Under the pieces are notes generated by a model, which was not told the DNA's origin, searched no databases, and saw nothing but the letters and a program-made list of their open reading frames with translations. This document shows, in pieces, positions 27,916-35,183 of a DNA stretch of 64,000 nucleotides (positions are counted from its first letter, which is position 1; each line of letters opens with the position of its first letter). The position numbers and the translations under genes are program-made. The stretch covers positions 1 through 64,000 of the forward strand of contig NZ_CABHOL010000025.1 of NCBI RefSeq assembly GCF_902168135.1, written 5' to 3'. This DNA comes from an uncultured Fluviicola sp. (GTDB taxonomy: Bacteria > Bacteroidota > Bacteroidia > Flavobacteriales_D > Crocinitomicaceae).

Positions 27916-30117
27916 TTATCCGACCGCTTTTTCCAGTTCCAATTGACTCCGCACCAGGGAATAATAAGATCCCCTGAGGGCCAACAGCTCATGATGTGTT
28001 CCTTTTTCAACCAGCGAACCGTTGTCCAATACCACAATTTGATCTGCATGCTTTACGGTACTCAGTCTATGTGCAATGACAACTGCTGTTCGACCGCCAA
28101 AAAATGCATTCAGGTTATCCATAATGATCCGTTCATTTTTCGAATCCAGGGAACTGGTTGCTTCGTCAAAGAATAAAAATCCGGGATTCTTGTAAACGGC
28201 TCTGGCAATCAATATGCGTTGTTTTTGTCCGCCACTGATCCCCATTCCTTCATTCCCTATTTTCGTATTGTAGTTTAACGGAAGCCCTTCAATAAATTCA
28301 CGGATATTTGCTGTTTCAGCGGCATTTCTCAATTTCTGCCGGTCAATAATTTCCTCCCCGAGCGCAATATTATTAGCTATCGTATCATTAAAAATGTATC
28401 CGTCCTGCATAACCGAACCACAATGAGCCCGCCAAACCTGCTGCGTAAAGTTTTCCAGATCCATAGAATCAATCCTTATTTTTCCGCTCGTAGGCTCGTA
28501 AAACCGCAGAAGCAGTTTCATCAAAGTTGTTTTACCACTGCCACTTGCCCCCACGATTGCAGTCAAGCTACCGGATCGGATAGTGAGGTCAATGTTTTCC
28601 AGCACATCTTTTTCGGCTCCTTTGTATCGAAAACTGATTCCTTCCAGGACGAGGTCTTTCTCCCTGGGAAGTTCATTGAACCTATGCGAATCCTCCGGCT
28701 CTTCGTCTTCCTTGTTGTGAATCTCATTCAGGCGTTCCAGGGAAATTTTAGCATCCTGTACCGAATAAATGAATCCCAAAAACTGGGAAATCGGGGCATT
28801 TAACTGACCTATGATATACGAAACCGATAACATCATGCCCAGGGTCAGCTGTCCGTCTATTACTAACTTGGCGGTATAAAAACTGACAAGGATATTCTTC
28901 AGTTCGTTGATGAATGTTGCACCGTTACTTTGGAACTGCTCCAATCGCAGGGTTTTGATGCTTAGTTTGAACAACTTCACCTGTATCCGCTCCCAATCCC
29001 AGCGCTTTTGCCTTTCTGCATTGTGGAGTTTGATTTCCTGTATCCCGTGGATCAACTCAACTATTTTCGACTTGTCTTCTCCACCCCGTGAAAAACGCTC
29101 CTGGTCCAGGTCCTTTCTCTTCCTTAGAAAAAGCTGAACCCACCCGAAATACACCATGCTTCCTGCCAGGAAAATGAAGAAAACAGGCAGACTGTAAACC
29201 ATCAACACAATACTGAATATCAAGAAATTGAAAAACGAAAACAATACGCTCAGTGTCTGATTCGTAAGCAGGGTTTCTATCCTCGAATGATCGTCAATCC
29301 GCAGCATCAAGTCGCCCATTTTCTTAATATCAAAAAATGAAATGGGCAGTTTCATTAGTTTGACCAGGAAATCCGACACGAGCGAAATATTGATCCGTGC
29401 GCTCAAATGCAGCAAGATCCAGCTCCTGACAATATCGACGCTCATCCTGCCCAGGAAAACAAATAACTGTCCGAAAAGGATTAAGTACAGGAAGTGATAA
29501 TCCTTATTTTGTATCCCGATGTCCACCACACTTTGCGTTAAAAAGGGAACGATCAACTGCAGGATACTTGATGCCAGCAATCCGAAACTCAACTGAACCA
29601 GGAATCTGCGATACTTTTTCAGGTATTGGAATAAAAACCGGAATCCGTTTCCTCCCGTTATTTCTCCCGCTTCCTTTTCCATGAACGAAGGCGTAGTTTC
29701 GAGCAGCAGGCAGATTCCTTCTTCGGTATTTTCATCGGCATGAGTGCCAATCCAATTGGTTAAGAATTCCTTTTTGGAATAGATTCGCTTTCCTTTTGCC
29801 GGATCGACCACATAAAACCGGCTTCCCCTGATCTTGTACAAAACAACGTAATGACGCTCGTTCCAAAAACAAATACAAGGCAAGGGAGCATCTTGTTTGA
29901 GACTCTGTAAGTTAATTTTCACAGCCAGTGTGCGCAACCCGATTCTTTCAGCCGCATTGCTGAGTGTCTGCAGACTGCTCCCCAAACGGGTTGTTTCCGA
30001 AAGGTCCCGCAGTTTCTCCAGGCTGATGGAACGACCATAATACTTTGCAATCATGCGAATGCAAGTCGGGCCGCAATCCATAGAATCTGGCTGTTTGTAT
30101 ACCGGGAAAGGCTTCAC
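27916..30117 (-). CDS. Peptidase-containing ABC exporter (C39, double-glycine leader)
   Basis: A protein of 733 residues. Residues 1-130 are a C39 cysteine protease: oxyanion Gln9, catalytic Cys15 in DSMDCGPTC, His in NERHYVVLYKI and Asp in VVDPAKG are all present, so it should be active. A six-helix ABC transmembrane domain spans about 155-440. The nucleotide-binding domain has Walker A GASGSGKTT (near 525), signature GISGGQKQR, Walker B FLFFDEATSSLDS and H-loop VIAHRLST. Such proteins cut the leader after Gly-Gly and export the peptide; the precursor at 34065-34271 has such a site. It lies 5 bases after the OmpA-like gene. Confidence 0.95.
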   Translation of the reverse strand: MKPFPVYKQPDSMDCGPTCIRMIAKYYGRSISLEKLRDLSETTRLGSSLQTLSNAAERIGLRTLAVKINLQSLKQDAPLPCICFWNERHYVVLYKIRGSRFYVVDPAKGKRIYSKKEFLTNWIGTHADENTEEGICLLLETTPSFMEKEAGEITGGNGFRFLFQYLKKYRRFLVQLSFGLLASSILQLIVPFLTQSVVDIGIQNKDYHFLYLILFGQLFVFLGRMSVDIVRSWILLHLSARINISLVSDFLVKLMKLPISFFDIKKMGDLMLRIDDHSRIETLLTNQTLSVLFSFFNFLIFSIVLMVYSLPVFFIFLAGSMVYFGWVQLFLRKRKDLDQERFSRGGEDKSKIVELIHGIQEIKLHNAERQKRWDWERIQVKLFKLSIKTLRLEQFQSNGATFINELKNILVSFYTAKLVIDGQLTLGMMLSVSYIIGQLNAPISQFLGFIYSVQDAKISLERLNEIHNKEDEEPEDSHRFNELPREKDLVLEGISFRYKGAEKDVLENIDLTIRSGSLTAIVGASGSGKTTLMKLLLRFYEPTSGKIRIDSMDLENFTQQVWRAHCGSVMQDGYIFNDTIANNIALGEEIIDRQKLRNAAETANIREFIEGLPLNYNTKIGNEGMGISGGQKQRILIARAVYKNPGFLFFDEATSSLDSKNERIIMDNLNAFFGGRTAVVIAHRLSTVKHADQIVVLDNGSLVEKGTHHELLALRGSYYSLVRSQLELEKAVG

Positions 30118-30122
30118 GATTT

Positions 30123-30860
30123 CTAAGGTTTAAGAAAGACAACTTCTACACGCATGTTCCTGTTTTCGTCTTTATCTGTTTTTTCGGGTACTAACGGAAC
30201 TGTATTGGAATAGCCATAACAAGTGATTCGTTTTCCATTTATACCGTGGTTCATGAGATATGCCTTTACCTTCTCTGCTCGGTTAAGAGATAATATCAAA
30301 TCGGGTTGACAGCAAACATGTCCGTTTAATTTGACCTGGACAGTGGTATCATTTTGCAAAATCATCTCAAGCATTTTTAAATTCTCTATAGAATTCTTTA
30401 TGATAGTGGTCGTTCCCGAATTGAAATTGATCTTAAGGTTCACGGGAGTATTGTACTTAATAGCCGGCTTTACGCTGTACACAAACACATCGACCCTGCG
30501 GAAAGTTTCTTCGTTATTCCTTCCCTTTTTGCGCTCTTCATTCTTGTTCAGCGTATCAATCACAAATGCTTTTATGTTCGATGACCCAATAAGCTTTAAG
30601 ACCGAAGTCATTCTTTTTGAAGCGAGGTTTTTATTGTATGCTGCAGTTCCCACCGTATCCGTATAAGCAATGACTTTTATTTTTCCGTAAGCCAGCTTTA
30701 ATTGATTGATCCTGCTTAAAAATGCTGCCGGATTTTTAACGGTCGAACTGCCCACATCAAATGAGATGGAAAGGGAATCAGCCAATTTCACTTCAGCAAA
30801 ATCCTGTGCCTTTAATCCGCAATAGGCAAACAGCCCAATTATCAATAGATATAATTTCAT
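30123..30860 (-). CDS. Secreted protein with two OmpA-like domains
   Basis: A protein of 245 residues with a signal peptide (MKLYLLIIGLFAYCGLKAQ). The ATG at 30860 forms an ATGA overlap with the SPASM gene stop, which favours it over the ATG at 30866. Two OmpA/MotB-like folds are seen. The first (about 25-125) has IKVIAYTDTVGTAAYNKNLASKRM; the second (about 135-245) has VQVKLNGHVCCQPD...LSLNRAEKVKAYL and ends with the NMRVEVVFL signature. OmpA domains bind peptidoglycan. An OmpA-type protein inside a peptide-export operon is unusual; it may tether the export channel to the cell wall. Confidence 0.83.
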   Translation of the reverse strand: MKLYLLIIGLFAYCGLKAQDFAEVKLADSLSISFDVGSSTVKNPAAFLSRINQLKLAYGKIKVIAYTDTVGTAAYNKNLASKRMTSVLKLIGSSNIKAFVIDTLNKNEERKKGRNNEETFRRVDVFVYSVKPAIKYNTPVNLKINFNSGTTTIIKNSIENLKMLEMILQNDTTVQVKLNGHVCCQPDLILSLNRAEKVKAYLMNHGINGKRITCYGYSNTVPLVPEKTDKDENRNMRVEVVFLKP

Positions 30861-31939
30861 CCCCATATTCTTGTATTTATCTCATTCACTTTTTCTTCCG
30901 GAATGATCATGTTTCCGTTTTCAATGCGTATTCCGCAATCTTCTTCCGACAGGTAATTTTCGTCGCCTTTCCACAGACTGATGAATGGATTGTAACCGCA
31001 TTTGGAAGGCTTGCCATTCTCCCTATTGTCCATGGTAAAAGCCCTGCAGTCGCTGCAGATAGTCCGGAACTCGCAGACAGAACAAATACTGATTTTGTCT
31101 TTTGTCCATTTCCATTTCTTTTGAAATTCGTTCTCCAAAACTACTTCAGCACAGGAAGTATCGTCAACATGACCGAATGCACTATTTATAGATGGACAAT
31201 TTCCTATCCATCCATTCCGGTCAACACTTATCTTGTGGGCCAAACAGCTGTTATAATTCATGTTCCGAACATAGGCTTGCGTATTTTGTCGAAACTGAGC
31301 CATTGAAATATTTCCGCAATGGTCGTGTGAAACCGCTTCCTGCCGGGTAAATACCAATTTGTAAAAATTCACATCCAATTCGAAACCTTCCGAGGCATTG
31401 TAAATCAGGATCGTACTCAAGCGAAAAAAACGCTCTTTCAAAGCTGAATCCAAAAAGGCTTTCAGATCTTTGTGAAAAGGAACCAATATTTGGATCGACT
31501 CGATAGTTGTTTCATTGCTATAAACCTGCAAAATCCGAAGATTCTTCACTACCGAATAAAAATCCAAAAACCGCACTTCCAGGAATTGTGCTCCCAGTTC
31601 ATCCAACTGATTCAGAACAGAAGGAATGCTCCAGGATGAATTCTCATCCAGTTCAAGGATGGCGTTATTGATGGCTGATCCCGGGTAATAATCCGTCGGG
31701 AGCGGTGTTAAACATGCTCCGATCTCTTCGTCAATCAGCAAACCCAATTCGTTTTCAAGAATAAACGTTTCATATTCTTTCACTAACGTCCTGTCCAGTT
31801 CCAGGCAATCCACCAGATCATTCGGGACCAAATGCGATTTTGCCTTTTGCAGGTCAACCAGCAAAGAACGATTGTATCCCTTCACCGGAATTACATTCGG
31901 ATATAATTTCAGTACCTGCCTGCTTTCAACCGTATTCAT
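30857..31939 (-). CDS. SPASM-domain peptide maturase (grasp-with-spasm type)
   Basis: A protein of 360 residues from the ATG at 31939, chosen because it overlaps the preceding stop as ATGA. The C-terminal third carries the SPASM cysteines: CLAHKISVDRNGWIGNC (C-x10-G-x4-C), then CSVCEFRTICSDC and a final CGYN, the layout that binds auxiliary [4Fe-4S] clusters in peptide-modifying radical-SAM enzymes. The N-terminal part has no CxxxCxxC, so the radical-SAM cluster site is absent. The partner ATP-grasp enzyme and the double-glycine precursor identify a grasp-with-spasm system. The chemistry of this protein is not known to me; it may be a scaffold or redox partner. Confidence 0.82.
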   Translation of the reverse strand: MNTVESRQVLKLYPNVIPVKGYNRSLLVDLQKAKSHLVPNDLVDCLELDRTLVKEYETFILENELGLLIDEEIGACLTPLPTDYYPGSAINNAILELDENSSWSIPSVLNQLDELGAQFLEVRFLDFYSVVKNLRILQVYSNETTIESIQILVPFHKDLKAFLDSALKERFFRLSTILIYNASEGFELDVNFYKLVFTRQEAVSHDHCGNISMAQFRQNTQAYVRNMNYNSCLAHKISVDRNGWIGNCPSINSAFGHVDDTSCAEVVLENEFQKKWKWTKDKISICSVCEFRTICSDCRAFTMDNRENGKPSKCGYNPFISLWKGDENYLSEEDCGIRIENGNMIIPEEKVNEINTRIWG

Positions 31940-32127
31940 AGCTTTTGGGAATAATCGATCATTAATGAAATGGGCAGCATTGGTTCGTACAAACATTCCA
32001 GCCTATCCATCTTTAATTTTTGGATGGTAATCCGTGCTCGTTCTTCCCTTTGCTTTCTTTTTTGATCCAAGTCCGCACCGGGAAATTTTTTAGCTAAAAT
32101 CGCATCTGCTGTTTCAATTCCTTCCAT
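31936..32127 (-). CDS. Small charged protein between the two maturase genes
   Basis: Not recognised. 63 residues, starting MEGIETADAILAKKFPG; a TTG three codons upstream is an alternative start that would overlap the ATP-grasp stop. The middle is strongly charged and helical (DLDQKRKQREERARITIQK) and the C-terminus is hydrophobic with several methionines (LYEPMLPISLMIDYSQKL). The ATG is 5 bases past the ATP-grasp stop, and its TGA overlaps the SPASM start as ATGA. That coupling is the main evidence that it is real. Possible roles are leader binding or joining the two maturases; both are inference. Confidence 0.65.
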   Translation of the reverse strand: MEGIETADAILAKKFPGADLDQKRKQREERARITIQKLKMDRLECLYEPMLPISLMIDYSQKL

Positions 32128-32132
32128 AGCGT

Positions 32133-33107
32133 TCAATTCATTAAAAATTTGGCCACCTCGTAATCCACATTCGAGTTTGTTGTCTGGGAAACCGCTCCGT
32201 ACTGACCGTTCGGATTGACTTCCAGGAACACGTATTTTTTATCTTTCGTAACCACGATGTCCAGCGATCCGAAATTCAGATCCAATTTTCTCATCAGTTC
32301 ACCAACCTGTTTTTCAATTGCTTCCGGCAGGGTGTAGTTGCACATCCGCATCCCGGAATCATATCCCAACCGATAATCCAATGCCGCAACCTCCCGGCTT
32401 TGAGAGAAAATGGCTTGCGAATAAACCTTGCCGTCCAGGTAAATCGTACGGATCTCAAACAGCTTGTCGAGTTTTTCCTGGAACATACTCAGATCAAAAA
32501 AATCCGGCAGTAACTCCAATTCTACTTCACCCACCGGAACAGTGTACCCCATCCGGTAACTGTCTGCTTCTCCCGATTTGGTATAATGGACACATTCAAA
32601 AGGGAATGCGAGTGATTTCGTAATAATTGCTTCTTTGTTGTTCTTCCAAAAATCCAGCAGGTGTTGTTTGGACCTTGTGATCAGGGTCTTTGGAACCTCG
32701 ATATTCAGCGAAGTACATATTTCCAGGAATTCAATTTTATTGTAGTTTCCATGCCCGAATTTCCCCAAACACCTTTTTGCGTGAAAACACCGGCGGATTT
32801 GTTCGGTCCTTGTTTTTAGGTGTTCATCCGAATAAACTTTTAATCCTTCCTGGGAAAATTCACCGGTTCCGAAACGATAAACCTGGATATCTGTTCTGCG
32901 GTACCAAACCGATTTCACATCACCGGAATTGCATACAAACCGATCATTTTTATAAATCCGGTAATCAAATTGATTCCGATCAATCAGGTATTCCAATTCA
33001 ATCGCATCATCTTCCAGGAATACTTCAAACGGTTCCCGGTGATTGTTCAAATAAGCAAGAACACTCCGTGAATTCAAATCAGCCCGTTCCGTAAAAACCA
33101 GTATCAT
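32133..33107 (-). CDS. ATP-grasp peptide maturase (grasp-with-spasm type)
   Basis: A protein of 324 residues from the ATG at 33107, which overlaps the preceding stop as ATGA. Relatives (MvdC/MvdD, PsnB) form ester or amide links between acidic and Thr/Ser/Lys side chains of a precursor. Seen: N-terminal MILVFTERADLNSRSVLAYL, SVWYRRTDIQVYRF (usual in this family), an ATP-binding lysine in EAIITKSLAFPFE, and the metal-binding end FLEVNPNGQYGAVSQ, close to the family NPNGQ motif. It is predicted to act on the peptide encoded at 34065-34271. Confidence 0.9.
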   Translation of the reverse strand: MILVFTERADLNSRSVLAYLNNHREPFEVFLEDDAIELEYLIDRNQFDYRIYKNDRFVCNSGDVKSVWYRRTDIQVYRFGTGEFSQEGLKVYSDEHLKTRTEQIRRCFHAKRCLGKFGHGNYNKIEFLEICTSLNIEVPKTLITRSKQHLLDFWKNNKEAIITKSLAFPFECVHYTKSGEADSYRMGYTVPVGEVELELLPDFFDLSMFQEKLDKLFEIRTIYLDGKVYSQAIFSQSREVAALDYRLGYDSGMRMCNYTLPEAIEKQVGELMRKLDLNFGSLDIVVTKDKKYVFLEVNPNGQYGAVSQTTNSNVDYEVAKFLMN

Positions 33108-34003
33108 TCGAACATCAATAATTGAGTGGGTATCGGGCAATTCTTGATCAAACCGATCTTTAAGCGTTCCGTGGTGATCTCCTGTTTTTGTTTTTCCGAA
33201 AGATTAAGGTTCTCAGGAACAGCCAGCATTCCATAAGATTGGGGTAAATCCGTCACGGAATAATGCCTGTCGAGCCAGATTGCATAATGACTTGGCGGCA
33301 TGCGGCCGGCAATCACTTCTTTAAGCAAAACATCTTTCATTTCATCAAAGAATGCCTGGTTGTAGGAAGAATGAACGAGCAATACAAATACCTGTGAAGA
33401 ATTGCCCGGAAGTATCCATTCACCGGGATAACCCAGTTTGTAAATAATATTTTTAAATGCGATTAAATTGATGGAGTCGGTTAGCGCCATTTCCCGGTTA
33501 ACAGCAATGGTATCAATTGGCGTATCCGAATAGAACTTCATTCTCGGTACCTGGTCGGCTTCCAGCATAGTCTGTAAAACAAGCATCAGGGAATCAGTGT
33601 TGCTTCGTTTCAGTTTGGCAAAATTGTCAAAACCCTGCTGTACCAATTTTTGTTGTTTAGCTGTATAGTCTTTATTAATTTCACCAAGGTCGATCTGCTT
33701 TACCTGACCAAAGCAAGCCATATCAAAACCATAATTGGACCAGGCACTTCTCAAACATTTGGCACTTTTAGTTTCCTTCCCTTGTTTTTTGTAGCAATGA
33801 GCCATGAGGATATATTCCTCGGAATAGAGCTTTCCATATTGTTTTTTCACTTTCGACAACTGGTTCAAACTTTTTGAATAATTTGAATCATCAATGGCTA
33901 AGCGGTAAGCTACATCGCAATCCTTTTTGTATTGGATGTGGTTGAATTGTCCGTAAGAACAGATGCTGACAAGCATGCCAAGCAGGAAGAGTGCCTTTTT
34001 CAT
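33104..34003 (-). CDS. Secreted TPR-like protein in the RiPP operon
   Basis: Not recognised by name. 299 residues with a clear signal peptide (MKKALFLLGMLVSICSYGQ). Residues 25-110 look helical and repeat-like (AYRLAIDDSNYSKSLNQLSK, EEYILMAHCYKKQGKETKSA), as in tetratricopeptide repeats. The C-terminal part (RMPPSHYAIWLDRHYSV) resembles short segments of Bacteroidota hypothetical proteins found beside grasp-with-spasm genes; this is a weak impression. The stop overlaps the ATP-grasp start as ATGA. Being periplasmic while the maturases are cytosolic, it is more likely to serve export, sensing or self-protection than modification. Confidence 0.75.
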   Translation of the reverse strand: MKKALFLLGMLVSICSYGQFNHIQYKKDCDVAYRLAIDDSNYSKSLNQLSKVKKQYGKLYSEEYILMAHCYKKQGKETKSAKCLRSAWSNYGFDMACFGQVKQIDLGEINKDYTAKQQKLVQQGFDNFAKLKRSNTDSLMLVLQTMLEADQVPRMKFYSDTPIDTIAVNREMALTDSINLIAFKNIIYKLGYPGEWILPGNSSQVFVLLVHSSYNQAFFDEMKDVLLKEVIAGRMPPSHYAIWLDRHYSVTDLPQSYGMLAVPENLNLSEKQKQEITTERLKIGLIKNCPIPTQLLMFE

Positions 34004-34023
34004 TTTGCTGGTTTATTTTTGGA

Positions 34024-34052
34024 ATCCCCCGCTTCATTGCAAAGCAGGGGAT
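34024..34052 (-). other. Stem-loop between precursor and maturase genes
   Basis: On the minus strand, ATCCCC(T)GCTT pairs with AAGCGGGG(G)AT around a 7-base loop, in the 61-base gap after the precursor stop. No U-tract follows, so it is more likely an RNA-stabilising or partially attenuating hairpin than a full terminator. Confidence 0.5.
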
Positions 34053-34064
34053 AATGGTGACTTT

Positions 34065-34271
34065 TTATCGTTTGATGTAATCCAAACCTTGGGTTCCTGA
34101 CGGATAGTTTGGCGGATTGTAAGTCATCGCGGCAGTATCTCCGTCTTGTCCTCCAAATCCATCATGACGAGTTTCGCGTGCCGGTCCGTAGGTAGTTTCA
34201 CCTCCTGATATTCCCATCAGGTTCTTTGAATCAAACTTCTTTGATTGTAAAGATTCAAGTGTTTTATTCAT
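34065..34271 (-). CDS. RiPP precursor peptide with double-glycine leader
   Basis: A peptide of 68 residues. The leader (1-24) ends LMGISGG, a classic double-glycine site for C39 exporters, preceded by LESLQSKKFDSKNL, similar to leaders of Bacteroidota GG-type natural product precursors. The core would be residues 25-68, starting ETTYGPARETRHDG and ending GTQGLDYIKR. It has six acidic residues (E, E, D, D, D, D) and seven Thr/Ser, the side chains that ATP-grasp maturases join; one Lys near the end could form an amide. There is no Cys, so lanthionine or disulfide chemistry is excluded. First gene of the operon. Confidence 0.88.
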   Translation of the reverse strand: MNKTLESLQSKKFDSKNLMGISGGETTYGPARETRHDGFGGQDGDTAAMTYNPPNYPSGTQGLDYIKR

Positions 34272-34286
34272 AATTGAATGTGTTAT

Positions 34287-34318
34287 TTTGTTTTGCCTAC
34301 TCTATTTCTTTAACTTTA
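34287..34318 (+). promoter_or_regulatory. Candidate promoter for the small RNA
   Basis: TTTG (34287-34290), 20 bases, TAACTTTA (34311-34318; the last base differs from the TAnnTTTG consensus). The predicted start is near 34322. The box lies only 16 bases upstream of the precursor start codon, on the opposite strand. Confidence 0.45.
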
Positions 34319-34321
34319 CCC

Positions 34322-34420
34322 TAGCATTTTCGGCTGCACTGCTAAGGCAGAGTGTTTGCATTGTCAGGAGCCGGTAAACTGCCGAAATGCAGGGAGGTGT
34401 TACCGCACCTCCATTTTTTT
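34322..34420 (+). ncRNA. Candidate structured small RNA, about 99 bases
   Basis: The stretch opens with GCATTTTCGGC (34324-34334), which pairs with GCCGAAATGC (34381-34390) apart from one bulged T, closing a domain. Inside is a CTGC-TAAG-GCAG hairpin framed by TGCA and TGCA, and a second arm around GTCAGGAGCCGG. It ends with a terminator hairpin plus seven Ts, and a promoter-like pair of boxes lies upstream. No reading frame of useful length is present. It does not match any RNA family I can recall. Alternatively the element works on the minus strand as the 5' leader of the RiPP operon; the U-tract argues for the plus strand. Confidence 0.5.
34393..34420 (+). terminator. Intrinsic terminator of the candidate small RNA
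   Basis: GGAGGTG pairs perfectly with CACCTCC around a 6-base loop and is followed by A and seven Ts. The nearest plus-strand gene starts 214 bases later, and the gene before it is on the minus strand, so the terminator implies a separate plus-strand transcript here. Confidence 0.75.
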
Positions 34421-34634
34421 AAAACTATTTTCAAGGATTTCGCCCCGACTTTAAATCAGGTATTGGTAAGAATGTCTTTTCCGGAATAGGTTCTTTTCAT
34501 ATAGAATAGGGTATTTATCTAGAATATTTAGTAGTTATAAGTGAACAAAATGTTGGTTATTTCTAATTTTTCAGGTCTTTCCTGTTTGATCAAAAATAAT
34601 CAAAAACCCCAAAATAACCCATATATGGGCTTTT
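34421..34634. other. AT-rich spacer before the XRE regulator
   Basis: No gene. On the minus strand TATTTTTG (34591-34598) is a possible -7 box for the RiPP operon, which would give a leader of about 315 bases, but no -33 box lies at the right distance. CCCATATATGGG (34618-34629) is a short perfect palindrome just before the regulator start and could be its operator. Confidence 0.3.
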
Positions 34635-34898
34635 ATGGTTTTTACGAAACCTCCACTCTTGTATGTGCAAAATGTGGTTGACAAAAACTTCCTGAATGCC
34701 CTTGGAAACAGGGTGCGCGAGCTGAGACTGGCCAGGAATATGACCCAGGAGGACCTGGGATTTCTTGTTGGAAACTCCGGCAAACAAATCGGACGTATCG
34801 AAAGGGGAGAAAATAATGTCTCTACCTGCATGATCTATCAGATTTCCAAGGCTTTGGAGATTCCGTTGAATGAACTTTTCCATTTTCCGATCGAATAA
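34635..34898 (+). CDS. XRE-family transcriptional regulator
   Basis: A protein of 87 residues. The helix-turn-helix spans about residues 22-80: LGNRVRELRLARNMTQEDLG, then GNSGKQIGRIERGENN and a third helix MIYQISKALEIPLNELF, the usual XRE/Cro layout of a single DNA-binding domain without a sensor. It is divergent from the RiPP operon, whose first gene begins 364 bases away, so local control of that operon or autoregulation is plausible but unproven. A CCCATATATGGG palindrome lies 6 bases before its start. Confidence 0.85.
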   Translation: MVFTKPPLLYVQNVVDKNFLNALGNRVRELRLARNMTQEDLGFLVGNSGKQIGRIERGENNVSTCMIYQISKALEIPLNELFHFPIE

Positions 34899-35183
34899 AA
34901 AGGAATGGCATGGGAATCGCGATCCCCACACCATTCGGTCACTTCCACCCGACCAATAATCCGCATGTTCTTTTTCAAGGCTCATGTTTTAATTATTTTA
35001 AAATCAAACAGTTATATCGAAATTACCGGGTGCCCGGATTCTTTTTGAACTTACATTTTTCTCTTTTGAGAATCATTTTTCGTCCTTCAGTTCACAAGCA
35101 CGAAACAAATCTATAAAATATTTCTCATTATTGTATACTTTTTGGTAATTAATTTACTCAAAATAGTAAACAATTTTGTCACT
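34899..35183. other. Spacer with two inverted repeats
   Basis: No gene. GAATGG...CCATTC encloses GGGAATCGCGATCCC just after the XRE gene (about 34903-34937), a stem that may end its transcript. CCGGGTGCCCGG near 35029-35040 is a compact inverted repeat ahead of the tandem regulators. Confidence 0.35.

Noticed and set aside
27906-28049. Longer start for the HlyD gene inside the ABC transporter gene
   Set aside because: The extra 48 residues are tryptophan-rich shadow sequence; the ATG at 27905 gives a normal family N-terminus.
34340-34390. Cobalamin riboswitch, suggested by GTCAGGAG
   Set aside because: Only part of the B12 box matches, the long upstream scaffold is missing, and no cobalamin gene follows.
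34322-34420. SRP (4.5S) RNA
   Set aside because: The GTCAGG stretch is not followed by the GGAAGGA-GCAGC apical loop that defines SRP RNA.
34590-34985. 131-codon open frame on the minus strand
   Set aside because: It is antisense to the XRE regulator, whose helix-turn-helix is clear; no domain is seen in the minus-strand frame.
35031-35042. CCGGGTGCCCGG as a terminator
   Set aside because: The stem is only five pairs with a two-base loop and a weak T-stretch; it is noted only as a possible operator.
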